This document shows, piece after piece, positions 6,102 to 8,235 of a stretch of 8,235 nt of DNA. The stretch spans positions 1 to 8,235 of the forward strand of contig CAZNFR010000119.1 of the NCBI GenBank assembly GCA_964572225.1, read 5' to 3'. A model generated the notes under the pieces. The model was not told the origin of the DNA, did not search any database, and was given only the letters and a program-made list of their open reading frames with translations. Numbering within the stretch: the first letter of the stretch is position 1; every line of letters begins with the position of its first letter. Source of the DNA: CAZNFR01 sp964572225. GTDB taxonomy: Bacteria > Bacteroidota > Bacteroidia > Bacteroidales > GCA-2748055. Made by a program: the position numbers and the translations under genes.

Positions 6102-7967
6102 TCAATGCATGTATACTTTGAAGCTTCGTGTATAACCTTCGGCCACCATTCTGACAATGTAGATACCGGGAGATAGTCCCTCCTTGACCAGCCGGGTGTT
6201 AAACTGGTTTTCTTCCCAAATGGCTGCTACTTTACCCGTAATATCATAAAGATAGACATCGTAAAGGGTGCCTGAATTAAGAGCGACAAAAAGTTCACCT
6301 GTGCTTATTGTGGGCCAGAGGGTGGCATTTTCTTCAAAACCGGTAAATCCCGGATCCTGGCTTACATAAAGATAGATCAATCCGGATCTGTCCTCACCGC
6401 AGGTCCCTTCCACCGTTACTCTATACCTTCCTATATCAGCTGCATTGGCATTGGTAAGGAACAATTGCGGGACATTTTCACCTTCAAGGGGAACGTTATC
6501 TCTTGTCCAGTAATAATTCAGGTTATGACCCTCGGATTCAACCTCGAGCACAGCAGACCCTCCAAAATAGGTTCTTGTAGTTCTGCTGAAGGTGGTAATA
6601 TCGGTAGTTGGATGAACGACCAGGTCAATTTCTTCTGAAAGGACGGTACCGCAGATACCGTCAATCCGGCAGGAATAAACACCCGAATTATCCGGATCCG
6701 AGTTATTAATAAAATACTGGCTCTTGCTTCCGGTGTAAACCTGTTTTCCGTCGCGGAACCAGGTATAATTGAGTTCCTCCCCCCGGGCAAGAACATTAAG
6801 ACTGATATCCTCTTCCTCGCAAAACTCGTCGCTTGCACTCTGTTCAAGAATGGAAGTATTTTCGGGAAGATAGATGTTCAGAAGCGACCAGGCTGAAACG
6901 GAGTCATTACGGGTTGCCCTGACCCTCAGTTTTGCTATGCCGTCAAACTCAGGATTCCAGTCAATATCCACAGATTCGTTTACGTGAGTAACCGTACCCG
7001 CCTCTGTGGGTTGGAGTTCCCATTCATAGGATTGAGCCAGAGGAAAGATCTCGGTTTCATAGGAGGTTCTGATCCCTTTGGCACATATAAGCGTTTCGCC
7101 GAGGGGGGAGGCAGGCCGGAAAACTGATCCCACACCTGCAATTTCTTCGATCCAGTCCAGGTAGGAAGAGACCCTGACAAATCCCCCGTAGGTATTACAC
7201 AAGCTGCTTCCCCAGCTAACCACCCCTGCAAGTTTATAATCATCCCCAACAGGAACCACCAAAGGGCCGCCGCTATCCCCACCACAGGCATCCTTTCCTT
7301 CATTATGATATCCTGCCATGATAAAAGTTTCCGGAACAATTCCCCAGATATTATCATAGTCATCTACCGAAACAATGGGTAATTGGACCTTTTGAAGAAT
7401 TTGCGGGAACTGTCGGGGATCTAGGCTGGATAACCCCCATCCCGTAACCCAGGCCATTACGCCAGGATCGGTTGCACCGGCAGCGACTTCATCTGGGGCA
7501 ATAAGTTCAATAACGTCCGCAAGCTCAGCCTCGATGGGCTCTTCCAGTTCCAGAATGGCAAGATCGCCTTCAAAGGTTGAGGGGTTATATCCCTCGTATA
7601 CAAAATAGTTTCTCACTTCATATCTTTCACCCTGATTGGGATCATAGGGGTTGGTAGCCCCTGCGGTGATGAGCATAAATCGTTTATCGGTCGGATTGTT
7701 CAGGTCGTCCTGGGTACAATGGGCAGCAGTAAGAATAAAGCGATCACTGATGATGGAGCCTCCGCAAAGGTAGTTCCCGGACTGCATATATACCTGCCAG
7801 GGAAAATCGGCAATGTCTGCATTCTCTCCACCGATGATTCTGAGCCGGTTACGTCCTCCGCCAGTATAAAACGGCACCGATCTGTCGCCCGGACCAAAAT
7901 CGGTATTTACCAGAATTATGAGCTGATCATCCAGGTAAAGCCTGAGTGCCACCGAATCTTCCAATGG
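6102..7967 (-). CDS. Secreted trypsin-like (S1A) serine protease with PKD/Ig-like domains and T9SS sorting domain, main part
   Basis: This is a predicted extracellular or cell-surface protease. The catalytic domain starts at IIGGENADIADFPWQ after an Arg, matching the trypsin zymogen cleavage site. The triad is visible: His in LTAAHC (codon 7719-7721), Asp in GDLAIL (7563-7565) and Ser in GGDSGGP (7272-7274). An Asp six residues before the serine, with glycines in SWGS and YGGF, predicts cleavage after Lys/Arg. Cysteines equivalent to the 42-58 and 191-220 disulfides are present; the 168-182 pair is absent on both sides. Then come a PKD-like domain (YEWELQPTEAGTV to LLNIYL), two Ig-like domains (CEEEDISL to DLVV, and YFGGSAVLEV to LYVS) and a type A T9SS sorting domain (LWPTISTGELFV to RSFKVYMH). 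The 5' end continues past the assembly gap, so the start and signal peptide are not seen here. Confidence 0.9.
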   Translation of the reverse strand, partial: PLEDSVALRLYLDDQLIILVNTDFGPGDRSVPFYTGGGRNRLRIIGGENADIADFPWQVYMQSGNYLCGGSIISDRFILTAAHCTQDDLNNPTDKRFMLITAGATNPYDPNQGERYEVRNYFVYEGYNPSTFEGDLAILELEEPIEAELADVIELIAPDEVAAGATDPGVMAWVTGWGLSSLDPRQFPQILQKVQLPIVSVDDYDNIWGIVPETFIMAGYHNEGKDACGGDSGGPLVVPVGDDYKLAGVVSWGSSLCNTYGGFVRVSSYLDWIEEIAGVGSVFRPASPLGETLICAKGIRTSYETEIFPLAQSYEWELQPTEAGTVTHVNESVDIDWNPEFDGIAKLRVRATRNDSVSAWSLLNIYLPENTSILEQSASDEFCEEEDISLNVLARGEELNYTWFRDGKQVYTGSKSQYFINNSDPDNSGVYSCRIDGICGTVLSEEIDLVVHPTTDITTFSRTTRTYFGGSAVLEVESEGHNLNYYWTRDNVPLEGENVPQLFLTNANAADIGRYRVTVEGTCGEDRSGLIYLYVSQDPGFTGFEENATLWPTISTGELFVALNSGTLYDVYLYDITGKVAAIWEENQFNTRLVKEGLSPGIYIVRMVAEGYTRSFKVYMH

Positions 7968-8029
7968 NNNNNNNNNNCGTCCGAATCTACCCAGAATCAA
8001 GATTCGCAAGCCACCGAATCTTCCAATGG
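7948..8029. repeat. 20-bp direct repeat flanking the assembly gap
   Basis: The same 20 bases occur at 7948-7967, ending exactly at the first N, and at 8010-8029. Both copies encode PLEDSVA on the minus strand. A shorter piece, CCGAATCT, occurs a third time at 7981-7988. The simplest reading is that two contigs overlap by 20 bp and the scaffolder inserted Ns instead of merging them, leaving 7978-8009 as a spurious contig end. A genuine tandem repeat is possible but would put a stop codon in the protease frame. Confidence 0.85.
7968..7977. other. Assembly gap (10 Ns)
   Basis: Ten consecutive Ns, a conventional scaffold gap of unknown real length. It falls inside the protease gene and shifts the reading frame between the two parts: the stretch from 7968 to 8029 is 62 bases, which is not a multiple of three. 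Confidence 0.97.
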
Positions 8030-8235
8030 AGCTTCACCGATAGTAATATCCAGGAAAAATCGTTTGTTATAATCAAGAAAGAAATGAATACTGTCCTGAG
8101 CGACAAAAATCTCCTTGTTGACCAGGGGAACATGCTCCTCGTCCCGAATGGTCCAGGAAAAATCACCGGACTCGACCGGGCCCCGGTTGGGTGTGAGTAC
8201 ATCCGGCAACGGCAACGCCCCTGACGGACGGGATC
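8000..8235 (-). CDS. 5'-proximal fragment of the same protease gene, open at the window edge
   Basis: On the minus strand the frame is open from the right edge of the window. It reads SRPSGALPLPDVLTPNRGP, then a beta-rich stretch (SGDFSWTIRDEEHVPLVNKE, FFLDYNKRFFLDITIGEAP), and reaches PLEDSVA, the peptide that also begins the main part after the gap. As assembled it then hits a TGA at 7997-7999 in the suspect contig end. Joining 8030 directly to 7967 keeps the codon phase and continues as PLEDSVALRLYLDDQLI into the protease pro-region. The residues before the IIGG activation site would therefore be an N-terminal propeptide or domain of at least about 100 residues, of no family I recognise. 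The TTG at 8213-8215 is a possible formal start, but the frame stays open beyond it and no signal peptide is visible, so the true start most likely lies outside the window. Confidence 0.7.

Noticed and set aside
7978..8009. Start of the protease at the TTG near 8009 (MRILILGRFG)
   Set aside because: This stretch is a 32-base contig end between the Ns and the second repeat copy. The frame through it depends on an arbitrary 10-N length, and it does not form a signal peptide.
7948..8029. Mobile-element target-site duplication or short tandem repeat
   Set aside because: The repeat ends exactly at the Ns, no element is present between the copies, and merging the copies restores a long reading frame. 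Contig overlap explains it better.

Overview
The window looks like chromosomal DNA from a member of the Bacteroidota, probably an environmental, Bacteroidales-like lineage known from a draft or metagenome assembly. The evidence is a secreted protease ending in a type IX secretion (T9SS) type A sorting domain, a PorV/PorQ-like outer-membrane barrel, a Bacteroidota-style helix-hairpin-helix/beta-barrel protein, A-rich leaders without Shine-Dalgarno sites, and promoter-like octamers matching the Bacteroidota -7 element TAnnTTTG. A run of 10 Ns at 7968-7977 shows that it is scaffolded draft sequence.

Layout. On the left, hpt (purine salvage, minus strand, 19-558) and purE (de novo purine synthesis, plus strand, 702-1214) diverge from a 143-bp spacer. 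purE overlaps by one base (TGATG) a gene for a small exported beta-barrel protein (1214-2059). Sixty bases later comes a large exported protein with an N-terminal ComEA-like helix-hairpin-helix region and a probable outer-membrane beta-barrel (2120-4168). Its start codon lies inside a perfect 9-bp inverted repeat. recJ (4169-5884, minus) converges on it with no gap: the two stop codons are back to back in TGATCA. After a 217-bp AT-rich spacer carrying a likely recJ promoter, the right third is a large minus-strand trypsin-like protease gene (6102 to beyond the right edge) that the scaffold gap breaks in two.

How the genes relate. hpt and purE both feed the purine nucleotide pool, and RecJ is a housekeeping exonuclease for repair and recombination. 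The two envelope proteins between purE and recJ probably form a transcription unit with purE, but nothing in the sequence ties them to purine metabolism. The protease is a predicted T9SS cargo with trypsin-type specificity, a PKD-like domain, two Ig-like domains and a C-terminal sorting domain.

The strongest new observation is that a 20-bp direct repeat flanks the N gap. Collapsing it (joining 7967 to 8030) restores one uninterrupted protease reading frame, so the apparent break is most likely a scaffolding artefact. The most interesting biology is the uncharacterised barrel pair, especially the HhH/beta-barrel fusion with a start codon buried in a hairpin. I see no CRISPR array, transposon, tRNA, rRNA or clearly new multi-gene system.
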